Assembly: GCA_036274635.1 (NCBI GenBank)
Contig: DASUFI010000001.1
Coordinates: forward strand, 1 to 23,755
DNA from: DASUFI01 sp036274635
GTDB lineage: Bacteria; Planctomycetota; B15-G4
Direction of reading: 5' to 3'
DNA: 23,755 bases
In this document: piece by piece, positions 1-7,224 of the stretch
How positions within the stretch are numbered: position 1 is the stretch's first letter
How the letters are laid out: each line of letters begins with the position of its first letter
Position numbers and translations under genes: made by a program
Notes under the pieces: generated by a model
Seen by the model: the letters and a program-made list of their open reading frames with translations, nothing else
Told to the model about the DNA's origin: nothing
Databases searched by the model: none

Positions 1-163
1 CGCCAAGGGCAGCGCCAGCGACGGCTTCGAGGTCGCGGGCGCAGGCAACGTGCTCACCTTCAACAAGGCCAAGGGCAGCCAGGCCGGCTTCGACCTGAAC
101 GACCTGTCCGGCGGCACGAGCACCATCGACGAGACCAACGACTTCAAGACGATGTCGCCCTGA
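1..163 (+). CDS. Right-handed beta-helix repeat protein, C-terminal fragment
   Basis: This is the last 53 codons (first full codon at base 2, TGA at 161-163) of a gene that begins outside the window. The peptide carries beta-helix rungs such as SDGFEVAGAGN and ends in NDFKTMSP. Aligned without gaps to the end of the next gene's product, it matches at 31 of 53 positions, including NKAKGS and GFDL, so the two genes are tandem paralogs. Such proteins are usually secreted and often bind or process polysaccharide, but the fragment contains no catalytic motif and its function is unknown. The reading frame and the family relationship are well supported. Confidence 0.85.
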   Translation, partial: AKGSASDGFEVAGAGNVLTFNKAKGSQAGFDLNDLSGGTSTIDETNDFKTMSP

Positions 164-183
164 CAGAGCGCGAAGCGCCGGCG

Positions 184-192
184 TGTTAGCTT
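184..192 (+). promoter_or_regulatory. Putative extended -10 promoter of the beta-helix gene
   Basis: TGT-TAGCTT is a TGn-extended TANNNT hexamer in the short gap after the previous gene. It lies 42 nt before the ATG at 235, which leaves an mRNA leader of roughly 35 nt. No convincing -35 box is seen. A purine run GGGGGA about 7 nt before the ATG is the only candidate ribosome binding site. The call rests on pattern only. Confidence 0.4.
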
Positions 193-234
193 TCCCGCGC
201 GCCGCGGACGGCGCACCTTCCCGGGGGATCTCTC

Positions 235-1389
235 ATGCTGCGCACCGGCCTCGCCGCCTGCGTCCTGCTCCTGCTCGCTTCCCGCGCCTCCGCCGACACG
301 CTCCAGGTGCCGCAGGACTTCGCGACGATCCAGGAGGCCGTCGACGCCGCGAACGATGGTGACACGATCCTGGTGCACGCCGGCACCTACGCCGAGGCCG
401 TGGCCATCACCAACAAGACGAACCTCCTGGTGAAGGCAGCGGGCAAGGTCATCGTCGACCCGCCCGACCTGGCGGACGGCATCACGCTCACGGGCTGCGA
501 CACCTGCACGGTCGAGAAGCTGCGCGTGATCGACGCCGTGAACGGCCTGCTCCTCGTCGACTGCTTCACCTGCACCGTCAGCAAGTGCAGGGTGGACGCC
601 GTGAGCGGCCTGGGCGTCGCGCTCGAGGACTGCAACAACTGCTTCGTCGAGAAGTGCACCATCACGGGCGCCGGCACGGACGGCATCGGCGTCGGCGCCA
701 ACGGCACGACCGCCTGCGCGCTGACCCACATCAGCAAGAACAAGATCATCGAGCCGGGCGACGACGGCGTGGACCTCAACGGCACCAACGGCATCATCGA
801 GAAGAACACCGTCATCGACGCCGGAGGCAACGGCTACCGCAGCGAGAGCGTGCCGCCTGCCACCACGAACACGTGGGTCAAGTGCAAGAGCTTCGGCGCG
901 CAGAACCACGGCTTCGAGATCAACGGCGCCTCCAACAGCATCTTCTTCTGCACCGAGAAGGACAGCGGCGTCAACGGCTTCGCGTGCGCGGGCAGCGGCA
1001 CCTACCAGCTGCTGAAGGTCAAGAGCACCCACGCGACCGGCACCGGCATCGTGGTCGAGGCGGGCCTCGACGGCACCAGCGTCACGAGCTGCAAGGTCAA
1101 GCAGCCCGGCGCCGACGGCATCTCGATGCAGGCCAACGGCGCCCTGGTCTCCAGGAACAAGGTCACCGCCGCCGGCAACGACGGCTTCGCCGTGGGCGGC
1201 AACGACGGCTTCTACGAGAAGAACTCGGCCATGAAGTCCAACAGCGACGGCTTCCAGCTCCTCGGCACCGGCAACGAGCTCACCAAGAACAAGGCCAAGG
1301 GCAGCGTCACCGGCTTCGACCTCGACGACCAGAGCGGCGGCCTTAACTTGATCGACGACGACAACACGTTCGGGACGACCGGGCCGTAG
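235..1389 (+). CDS. Secreted right-handed parallel beta-helix protein with cysteine ladder
   Basis: The 384-residue product starts with a signal peptide (hydrophobic core about residues 5-15, cleavage likely after ASA at 20). Next comes the segment typical of pectate-lyase-like/NosD-type beta-helix proteins, containing TIQEAVDAANDGDTILV and AGTYAEAV (residues 31-56). From about residue 80 to the end the chain is built of rungs of 22-24 residues rich in G, N and D (GADGISMQANG, GNDGFAVGGND). A distinctive feature is a set of CxxC pairs at 88/91, 110/113 and 133/136, with further Cys at 118 and 141, all one coil apart. No catalytic site is recognisable. The protein is probably exported and may be structural or carbohydrate-binding. 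It follows a paralog immediately upstream. The start is fixed by the signal peptide. Confidence 0.85.
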   Translation: MLRTGLAACVLLLLASRASADTLQVPQDFATIQEAVDAANDGDTILVHAGTYAEAVAITNKTNLLVKAAGKVIVDPPDLADGITLTGCDTCTVEKLRVIDAVNGLLLVDCFTCTVSKCRVDAVSGLGVALEDCNNCFVEKCTITGAGTDGIGVGANGTTACALTHISKNKIIEPGDDGVDLNGTNGIIEKNTVIDAGGNGYRSESVPPATTNTWVKCKSFGAQNHGFEINGASNSIFFCTEKDSGVNGFACAGSGTYQLLKVKSTHATGTGIVVEAGLDGTSVTSCKVKQPGADGISMQANGALVSRNKVTAAGNDGFAVGGNDGFYEKNSAMKSNSDGFQLLGTGNELTKNKAKGSVTGFDLDDQSGGLNLIDDDNTFGTTGP

Positions 1390-1494
1390 GCGACGCCGTG
1401 CCCGGCGACCCGCGCGCCTCAGGGAGCGACGCGCTGGAACGCGTTCGAGGCCGCGAAACCAGCCGGGCCTGCCGCGTCCGCGCCGCGGCGCCGC

Positions 1495-1500
1495 TATGCT
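1495..1500 (+). promoter_or_regulatory. Putative -10 element giving a leaderless malic enzyme mRNA
   Basis: TATGCT lies exactly 7 nt before the ATG at 1508, within otherwise almost pure GC sequence. Transcription normally starts 6-8 nt after a -10 hexamer, which would place the first base at or next to the A of the ATG. No Shine-Dalgarno sequence is present. The same arrangement recurs before the genes at 8712 (+) and 20429 (-). No -35 box is evident. Confidence 0.5.
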
Positions 1501-1507
1501 CGGCGCC

Positions 1508-3274
1508 ATGCACCCGCTCCCTCCTCCCCTCGATGATCTCGTGGCGGGCCGGCCCGCGGCCATCTCGCTGCGCGGTCACGCGCTGCTCGGCAACCGCCTG
1601 CTGACCAAGGATCTGGCGTTCACGCCCGAGGAGCGCGAGGCCTTCGGGCTCCAGGGCCTCCTGCCGGCGCGCGTGCTGGACCTGCGCGAGCAGGTGGCGC
1701 TGGAGCTGGAGCACCTGCGCGCCAAGCCCGGCGAGCTGGAGAAGTACATCGGCCTGATGGCGCTGCAGGACCGCAACGCCACGCTCTACTACCGCCTGCT
1801 CGTCGAGAACCTCGAGGAGCTGCTGCCCATCGTCTACACGCCGACGGTGGGCCACGCGTGCCAGCAGTTCAGCCACATCGTGCGGCGGGCGCGCGGGCTC
1901 TGGATCACGCCCGAGGATCGCGGGCGCATCCCGGAGCTGCTGCGCAACGCGCCCAACCCGGACGTGCGGCTCGTCGTGGTCACGGACAACGAGCGCATCC
2001 TCGGGCTGGGCGACCAGGGCGCGGGCGGCATGGCCATCCCCGTGGGCAAGCTGGCGCTGTACACCGCGGCCTGCGGGCTGCACCCCTCGCTGACGCTGCC
2101 GGTCTCGCTGGACGTGGGCACGGACAACCCGGCCCTGCGCTCGGACCCGCTGTACCTCGGCCGTCGCGCGCCGCGGCTGCGCGGGGCCGAGTACGACGCC
2201 CTGGTGGAGGCCTTCGTCGAAGGCGTGCGCGAGGTCTGGCCCGCCTGCCTGATCCAGTGGGAAGACCTCAAGCAGCAGAACGCGCTGCGCGTGCTGGAGC
2301 GCTACCGCTCGCGCGTCACCAGCTTCAACGACGACATCCAGGGCACGGCGTCCGTGGTGGTGGCCGGCGTGCTGACCGCCCTGCGGCACCTGGGGCAGAG
2401 CGCCCGCGACGTGCGGGTGGTGCTCGCGGGCGCCGGGGCCGCCGGCCTCGGGATCGCGCGCCTGCTCGGGATGGCGCTGCGCGCCGAGGGCCTGTCCGAG
2501 GCCGAGGCGCGGCGCGCGCTCGTGCTGCTGGACTCGCGCGGCCTCGTCCACGCCCTGCGGGCGGACCTCGACGAGGCCAAGCGCGCGCTGGCGGTGACGC
2601 AGGCCGAGGCGGCGGCATGGGGCCTGTCCACCGACGGCCCGCCCGCCGGACTGCTCGAGGTCGTGCGGCGCGTGCGGCCCACCGTGCTGGTCGGCACGAC
2701 CGGCGTCGGCGGCAGCTTCGGCGAGCCGGTGATCCGCGCCATGGCCGCGGCCACGCCGCGTCCGATCGTGCTGCCGCTCTCCAACCCGACCAGCGCGACC
2801 GAGGCGCTGCCGCAGGACGTCCTCGCCTGGAGCGAGGGCCGCGCGCTCGTGGCCACCGGCTCGCCCTTCGCGCCGGTGGTGCGCGACGGCCGCCGGCACG
2901 TGATCGCGCAGGCCAACAACGTCTTCGTCTTCCCCGGCGTGGGTCTCGGCGCCATCGTGGCGGAGGCCTCCGGGATCGACGACCGTTTGTTCCTCGTGGC
3001 GGCCCGCACGCTGGCCGCGCGGGTGGACCGCGCCCGCTTCGAGAGCGGTGCGCTCTACCCGCCCGTGCAGGAGCTGCGCCGCGTCTCGCGCGCCGTGGCC
3101 GTGGCCGTCGCGAGCGAGGCGCAGGCCGCGGGACTGGCGCGCGTCGCCTCCGACACCGATCCCGTGGCGGCGGTGGACGCAGCCACGTGGTGGCCGGAGT
3201 ACGTGCCCTACGTGCGCGCGCAGGAGGCGGGCGTCCACGGGACGGGACGCGGCCTCGCGCCAGCCGGGGCCTGA
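1508..3274 (+). CDS. NAD-dependent malic enzyme (oxaloacetate-decarboxylating), large form
   Basis: The 588-residue product converts malate to pyruvate, CO2 and NAD(P)H in the cytoplasm. Its length and motifs match the large MaeA/SfcA and eukaryotic-like malic enzyme family. YTPTVG contains the catalytic Tyr (residue 110), and GKLALY contains the general-base Lys (181). WEDL (E252, D253) and FNDDIQGT (D275, D276) supply the divalent-metal ligands. A Rossmann fold glycine cluster GAGAAGLG lies near residues 308-315. LSNPTSATEA and QANNVFVFPGVGLG, typical of the C-terminal domain, are present. An alternative ATG at 1496 overlaps the probable -10 hexamer TATGCT, so 1508 is preferred. The gene appears to stand alone. 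Cofactor preference (NAD or NADP) cannot be settled from the sequence. Confidence 0.95.
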   Translation: MHPLPPPLDDLVAGRPAAISLRGHALLGNRLLTKDLAFTPEEREAFGLQGLLPARVLDLREQVALELEHLRAKPGELEKYIGLMALQDRNATLYYRLLVENLEELLPIVYTPTVGHACQQFSHIVRRARGLWITPEDRGRIPELLRNAPNPDVRLVVVTDNERILGLGDQGAGGMAIPVGKLALYTAACGLHPSLTLPVSLDVGTDNPALRSDPLYLGRRAPRLRGAEYDALVEAFVEGVREVWPACLIQWEDLKQQNALRVLERYRSRVTSFNDDIQGTASVVVAGVLTALRHLGQSARDVRVVLAGAGAAGLGIARLLGMALRAEGLSEAEARRALVLLDSRGLVHALRADLDEAKRALAVTQAEAAAWGLSTDGPPAGLLEVVRRVRPTVLVGTTGVGGSFGEPVIRAMAAATPRPIVLPLSNPTSATEALPQDVLAWSEGRALVATGSPFAPVVRDGRRHVIAQANNVFVFPGVGLGAIVAEASGIDDRLFLVAARTLAARVDRARFESGALYPPVQELRRVSRAVAVAVASEAQAAGLARVASDTDPVAAVDAATWWPEYVPYVRAQEAGVHGTGRGLAPAGA

Positions 3275-3404
3275 GCCGCCTCGGAGCGCGGCGCAGTCAG
3301 CGGGACGACGAGGCGCCGACCTCCCGAGATCATTGACATTGCGCCAACCCTCTTGGTCACAGACGCGCTGGGATTCTGCCCCGATGCTTCGTGTACCAGT
3401 CCCT

Positions 3405-4124
3405 TCAGGCCTGGGCGATGTTCCGAGGGAACCCCACAGGATCCACGCCAAGGGTATCGCTGAAAGTCCGCAGCTTGATGTGAATCCGCACTAGCCAGTC
3501 GCGGTGCGACTCCAGGTAGTACGACTTCAGGTGCTGGATCACCGCATCGATCGCAGACTGATTGCCATGGCGGATGAGCGCATCGACCAGCGCCTCCTCG
3601 CACTTGAAGAACAACTGCCTCACCTGAATCTCCTCCTCGAACTGGCGGAGTTCGTGAGCGAGTGCAACAACTCCCTCCGGTCGGCGATAGCTCGCAAGCC
3701 CTTCACAGGCGCGAGAGTAGTTCTGCATCGGCCATCGAAGCAGCTCGAAGACCTCGGGCCCGCGGCCACTCGTCACCAGGTCCCGGATGCGCTCGCCATC
3801 GCCCTCGAGGTACGCAGCGAGAGCGTTCACGGTGACGGCTGCGTGACGCCCCTGCTCCAGCGCACAGATCGCCGCGTACGCAACCTGATCGTCTGAGTCC
3901 TGCAGCGCGGCTGCAATGGCGAGTGCAACCGCTCTCGACGATCGTGCCTCTCCATGAGCCGACGCTTCGGAGAGTCCTGTGACGGCTCCGAGTCGGTCGA
4001 TTGCCTGGTCGCTCTTGAGCGCCTGCCAGTAGCTTGCGAGGAGTGCTTCCTCCGTTGTGTCCTGGGCGAACGCCTGGTTCGATACCAGCAGCACGAGAAC
4101 CAGCCAAGCCGTCACTCGGGTCAT
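3405..4124 (-). CDS. Secreted HEAT-repeat-like protein of unknown function
   Basis: The 239-residue product starts MTRVTAWLVLVLLVSNQAFA, a clear signal peptide with cleavage after AFA-Q. This decides the start at 4124 over an upstream in-frame extension. The mature part is almost entirely helical. It contains HEAT/Armadillo-like units such as VALAIAAALQDSDDQVAYAA and a run ending in VNALAAYLEG, followed by acidic and basic helices (RQFEEEIQVRQLFFKCEEAL). I do not recognise a family, and no catalytic motif is evident. Base composition and codon use are clearly less GC-biased than in the neighbouring genes, as in the next gene upstream on this strand. The two may belong together (the gap is 216 nt) as lineage-specific or acquired genes. 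A role in the periplasm or cell envelope is inferred from the signal peptide only. Confidence 0.75.
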   Translation of the reverse strand: MTRVTAWLVLVLLVSNQAFAQDTTEEALLASYWQALKSDQAIDRLGAVTGLSEASAHGEARSSRAVALAIAAALQDSDDQVAYAAICALEQGRHAAVTVNALAAYLEGDGERIRDLVTSGRGPEVFELLRWPMQNYSRACEGLASYRRPEGVVALAHELRQFEEEIQVRQLFFKCEEALVDALIRHGNQSAIDAVIQHLKSYYLESHRDWLVRIHIKLRTFSDTLGVDPVGFPRNIAQA

Positions 4125-4144
4125 GGTCACGGAAGCCGTCCCCT

Positions 4145-4154
4145 TTCGCGCGAA
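4145..4154. repeat. Perfect 10-bp palindrome upstream of the HEAT-like gene
   Basis: TTCGCGCGAA is a perfect inverted repeat centred about 25 nt upstream of the ATG at 4124 (minus strand). It could be a small operator, but short CG palindromes arise easily by chance in this GC-rich sequence. No -10 or -35 element is clearly placed around it. Confidence 0.25.
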
Positions 4155-4340
4155 GTGCAAAGCGCGAGGACCGAGGTTGATCTGGCCGGTTGGCTGCGGA
4201 CTAACGGAAGCGGGTGGGACATGGTGCTCCGCGCCTCCATGCGTCGAAATGGGCTGCAGCCGGCCATCGGTCTGGCTGCGGGCAGGCCGCAGGGCGCGCC
4301 AGGACTCGTTGAAGCCGCCTGCCAGAACCGACCGCAACGA

Positions 4341-5582
4341 TCAGCCGGCGCACGTTTCCATCGGCAACCGCGCGATGTGCGTGACGCCGACGGGCACGTC
4401 TTGCATCCAGACCACCGAGCCGTCGCGCAACGCCAGGATGAGTAGCTCTTTGCCAGCCGGCGCGTCCGACGCGCTGGCCCGACCCAGGAGCACCGCCAAC
4501 CAGGTCTCGTCGCGGCCACCAGTCGCCGCAGGCGCGAGCGGGACGTGCGGCACGGAGTGGTCGTTGGAGGGGGCCCACAGCAGGCAGAGGTCCTCGATCG
4601 CACAGCCGGCGACAGACTGACCCAGTCCTGAGGCCAGCGCCTGGGAGCCACGCCAGAACGGCTTGGTGACGAGTGGATCCAGCTGCGCCCAGATGATCGT
4701 GTCGGCCTGACCCACGAAGAGCGCTGCGCCGTCGTGCGTCGCGATGGCCCGCAACGGATGCGCGTTCGAGTGCAGCTTCAAGTCGCGGACCGACCAGTCG
4801 CCCGCATGGCGCTGCGGATCGAACTCCCACAAGCCAAGCTGCAGCTCGCCGGCAGCGTTGGCGGCGAGCGCGAACATCCGGGGGGCGTGCGTCGGCACGG
4901 CCACGTCCAGTAGGCGGGCGCCTTCACCGAAGCGCGCGATGTCGAGGTTACCGAGCGCCTGGCCAGAGCGGGTCCAGCAGGACATCACGTTCTCCGGCGC
5001 GGCCGGCAACTTCACGAAAACCGCATTGCCCAGTCCAGCTCCCCACAGCGGATAGTTCATGAAGAGCTCATCGGGCAGCTGGTCGAGCCGCGTGAGGTCC
5101 GAAGCCATCGCGAAGGAACCTTCGTCGTCATCGAAGGCCATCGAAGGGATGTAGCTACCGAAGGCCGGCCGCGTCTGGCCCGTCTGTGTGCCGGCCGGAA
5201 CTTCGATCGTGCCAAGGTCGATGCAATCCTCGAGCTGCAGCACCTGGCCGGACTGTACGGGACGCTCCACGACGCCCGGCTCTGCGAAGACGGAGACGGG
5301 ATGACCGCTGTTCGCCAGGAGCCTGTCGACGCGCCCATCGCACAAGACGAAGACCGTGTTGGCGCCGCAGCCACGATCGAGAACGCCGCACACATCAGCG
5401 ACCTGATGGTCCGCGGCGAGCCAGCTCGCGATCGAGTGAGCCTCGACGTTCACGCACCAGAGGCCTTGGCCGTAGAGCAGCACGCGATCGGGCGGGCCGG
5501 GTTGGAGCGCACTCGAGCCGGCTGCGGGGGTCTGCGCCGCGGTCAGACCGGCGACCAGCGCGACGAGCATCCCCGACTTCAT
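4341..5582 (-). CDS. Putative secreted protein of unknown function
   Basis: The 413-residue product begins MKSGMLVALVAGLTAAQTPA, a short signal-peptide-like segment. An alternative start is the Met at residue 5 (5570). The remainder is rich in beta-strand-like stretches separated by Gly/Asp/Asn turns, for example DRVLLYGQGLWCVNVEAHS, NTVFVLCDGRVDRLLANSG and ELLILALRDGSVVWMQDVP. That pattern would suit a beta-propeller that reports per-item values, but no canonical WD or Kelch motif is visible. Several cysteines (in WCVN, DVCGVLDRGCG, EDCID, SCWT, GCAIEDLC) fit an exported, disulfide-bearing protein. Codon use is less GC-biased than the surroundings. Neither a strong ribosome binding site nor a promoter is visible. 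I do not recognise the family. Confidence 0.7.
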   Translation of the reverse strand: MKSGMLVALVAGLTAAQTPAAGSSALQPGPPDRVLLYGQGLWCVNVEAHSIASWLAADHQVADVCGVLDRGCGANTVFVLCDGRVDRLLANSGHPVSVFAEPGVVERPVQSGQVLQLEDCIDLGTIEVPAGTQTGQTRPAFGSYIPSMAFDDDEGSFAMASDLTRLDQLPDELFMNYPLWGAGLGNAVFVKLPAAPENVMSCWTRSGQALGNLDIARFGEGARLLDVAVPTHAPRMFALAANAAGELQLGLWEFDPQRHAGDWSVRDLKLHSNAHPLRAIATHDGAALFVGQADTIIWAQLDPLVTKPFWRGSQALASGLGQSVAGCAIEDLCLLWAPSNDHSVPHVPLAPAATGGRDETWLAVLLGRASASDAPAGKELLILALRDGSVVWMQDVPVGVTHIARLPMETCAG

Positions 5583-5686
5583 CAGTCCAGCAACCGATCG
5601 GGCCCGGGACGAGTTGCGCGTCGTGAACAAGCTCCCAGCCCATCGACGATGCAGCGGGCCGGCAGCGCGACGCTGGACAAAGTGCT

Positions 5687-7222
5687 CTACCCCCTTACCC
5701 CCACCGCCTGCTTCCTGAACCGCGCCGGCGCCGCGCCGTGGCTCATCTCCGCCGTCTGCAGCGGCTGGCCCTTGCCGCAGTTGGGGACGCCCCACAGGCG
5801 CCAGTCGCCCACGTCGCAGATGGCGTCGCAGGCGCCCCAGAACTGCGGCGTGATGCCCTGGTAGGTCGGGTTCTTGAGCAGGCGTCCGAGCTTGCCGCCC
5901 TTGATCTCGCGGCCGTACTCGCAGGTGAACTGGAAGTTGAGGCGCTGCTGGTCGATGGACCAGCACTTCACGCCGGCCATCCAGATGCCGTCCTCGGTGT
6001 CGGCGATGAGGCGGTCGAGCGTCCAGGTGCCGGGCAGCAGCGAGAGGTTGCTGATGCGCACGATGGGCACGTGGCTGGGGCCCTCGGCGCGCGAGCAGCC
6101 GCGCGAGCGCGGCGCGGCGGCGACGCCCACGGCGTCCGGCGCGCCCTCCTGCGCGGTGCTCTCCACGTGCGCGACGTCGCGGCTGGTCTGGTACCCAACG
6201 AAGAGGCCGTCGCGAACCACGTGCCAGCGCTGGCTGCGCACGCCGTCGTCGTCGTAGCCCACTGTGGCGAGGCCCCCGGGCACGGTCGCGTCGCACACCA
6301 GGTTCACCAGCGGGCTGCCGTAGCGGAAGCCGCCGGCGATCTTGCCCGTGTCCACGAAGCTGGTGCCCGCGAAGTTGGCCTCCCAGCCCTGCACGCGGTC
6401 GAGCTCGGTCGCGTGGCCGACGGACTCGTGGATCTGCAGCGCGAGCTGGTCGCCGCTGAGGATGATGTCCCTGTCGCCCACCGGGCAGGGCTCGGCGCTG
6501 AGCAGCTCGATGGCCTCGTCGCGGCACTGCGCCGCGTGGCCCACGAGGTCCAGCGACTCCACCAGCTCCCAGCCCACCGCGAGGAACTGGCCACCGAAGG
6601 CCGCGGGGTAGCTGCGCGTCTGCGTCTCGCTGCCCTTGTGCGCCGTGGCCGAGATGCCCGCCCCGCTGCGCAGCACCACCTGGTCGATGCGCGCGCCGGC
6701 GGACGAGAGGAAGGTCTGCGTCTCGCGGCGGAAGGAGAGGTTGCAGCTGGTCGACGTGATCTCGGGCTTCTGGCGCAGGATCGCGTCGGCGCGCAGCAGC
6801 ACGTCCAGCTTGCGGTCCAGCGGCACCGTGAACGGATCGATCAGCCACGTGCTGCTCCAGCGATCGCGCCACGCGGGCTCGTCGGCCCACTGGTGCCGGC
6901 CCGGCCCCGCGCGGCGGCCGGCCTTCGCGAGCGCGACGGCCACGCCCGCGACGCGGCGCACCTCCTCCTCCGTCAGGTCGTAGCCGGACGCGAAGCCCCA
7001 GCAGCCGTCGAGCATGACGCGCACGCCGAAGCCGGCCTGCTCGTCCTGCTCCAGCGCGGAGACCTCGCCGTTGCGGACGGAGAGCTCCTCGCGCTCGACG
7101 AGAGCGAGACGGACGTCGCACCACGAGGCCTTGGTCTTCTTCGCGACCTCGAGGGCGTGGGCGCCGAGGGCGGCGAGGGAGTCGAAGGAGAGGCTCGACG
7201 CTGCAGCTTGCTGAGTCGCCAT
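5687..7222 (-). CDS. tldD: TldD family zinc metallopeptidase
   Basis: The 511-residue product is the catalytic subunit of the TldD/TldE (PmbA) heteromeric protease, which degrades or trims unfolded or modified peptides. Examples are microcin B17 maturation and CcdA turnover in E. coli. The metal-binding HExxxH is H265-ESVG-H270, followed by ATELDR. A C-terminal Cys (482, in PNCGKGQPLQ) corresponds to the third zinc ligand of the family, and SHGAAPARF closes the domain. The N-terminal third (SWCDVRLALVEREELSVRNG) is the typical substrate-chamber domain. The ATG lies 2 nt after the pmbA stop (TGA-CC-ATG), so the pair is translationally coupled, as in other genomes. No RiPP precursor or toxin-antitoxin gene is visible nearby, so the substrate is unknown. 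Length is close to the family norm. Confidence 0.93.
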   Translation of the reverse strand: MATQQAAASSLSFDSLAALGAHALEVAKKTKASWCDVRLALVEREELSVRNGEVSALEQDEQAGFGVRVMLDGCWGFASGYDLTEEEVRRVAGVAVALAKAGRRAGPGRHQWADEPAWRDRWSSTWLIDPFTVPLDRKLDVLLRADAILRQKPEITSTSCNLSFRRETQTFLSSAGARIDQVVLRSGAGISATAHKGSETQTRSYPAAFGGQFLAVGWELVESLDLVGHAAQCRDEAIELLSAEPCPVGDRDIILSGDQLALQIHESVGHATELDRVQGWEANFAGTSFVDTGKIAGGFRYGSPLVNLVCDATVPGGLATVGYDDDGVRSQRWHVVRDGLFVGYQTSRDVAHVESTAQEGAPDAVGVAAAPRSRGCSRAEGPSHVPIVRISNLSLLPGTWTLDRLIADTEDGIWMAGVKCWSIDQQRLNFQFTCEYGREIKGGKLGRLLKNPTYQGITPQFWGACDAICDVGDWRLWGVPNCGKGQPLQTAEMSHGAAPARFRKQAVGVRG

Positions 7223-7224
7223 GG

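Noticed and set aside
1496..1507. Upstream ATG start for malic enzyme, adding 4 residues
   Set aside because: It lies inside the TATGCT hexamer, so a transcript from that promoter would not include it.
3277..3315. Inverted repeat CGCCTCG/CGAGGCG after malic enzyme as a terminator
   Set aside because: The loop is about 25 nt, there is no U-tract, and repeats of this size are expected by chance at this GC content.
3333..3338. TTGACA -35 consensus on the plus strand
   Set aside because: No -10 element lies 16-18 nt downstream and no plus-strand gene follows.
4276..4292. Perfect 6-bp hairpin CTGCGG-N5-CCGCAG between the two orphan secreted genes
   Set aside because: It has no U-tract and is short; not convincing as a terminator.
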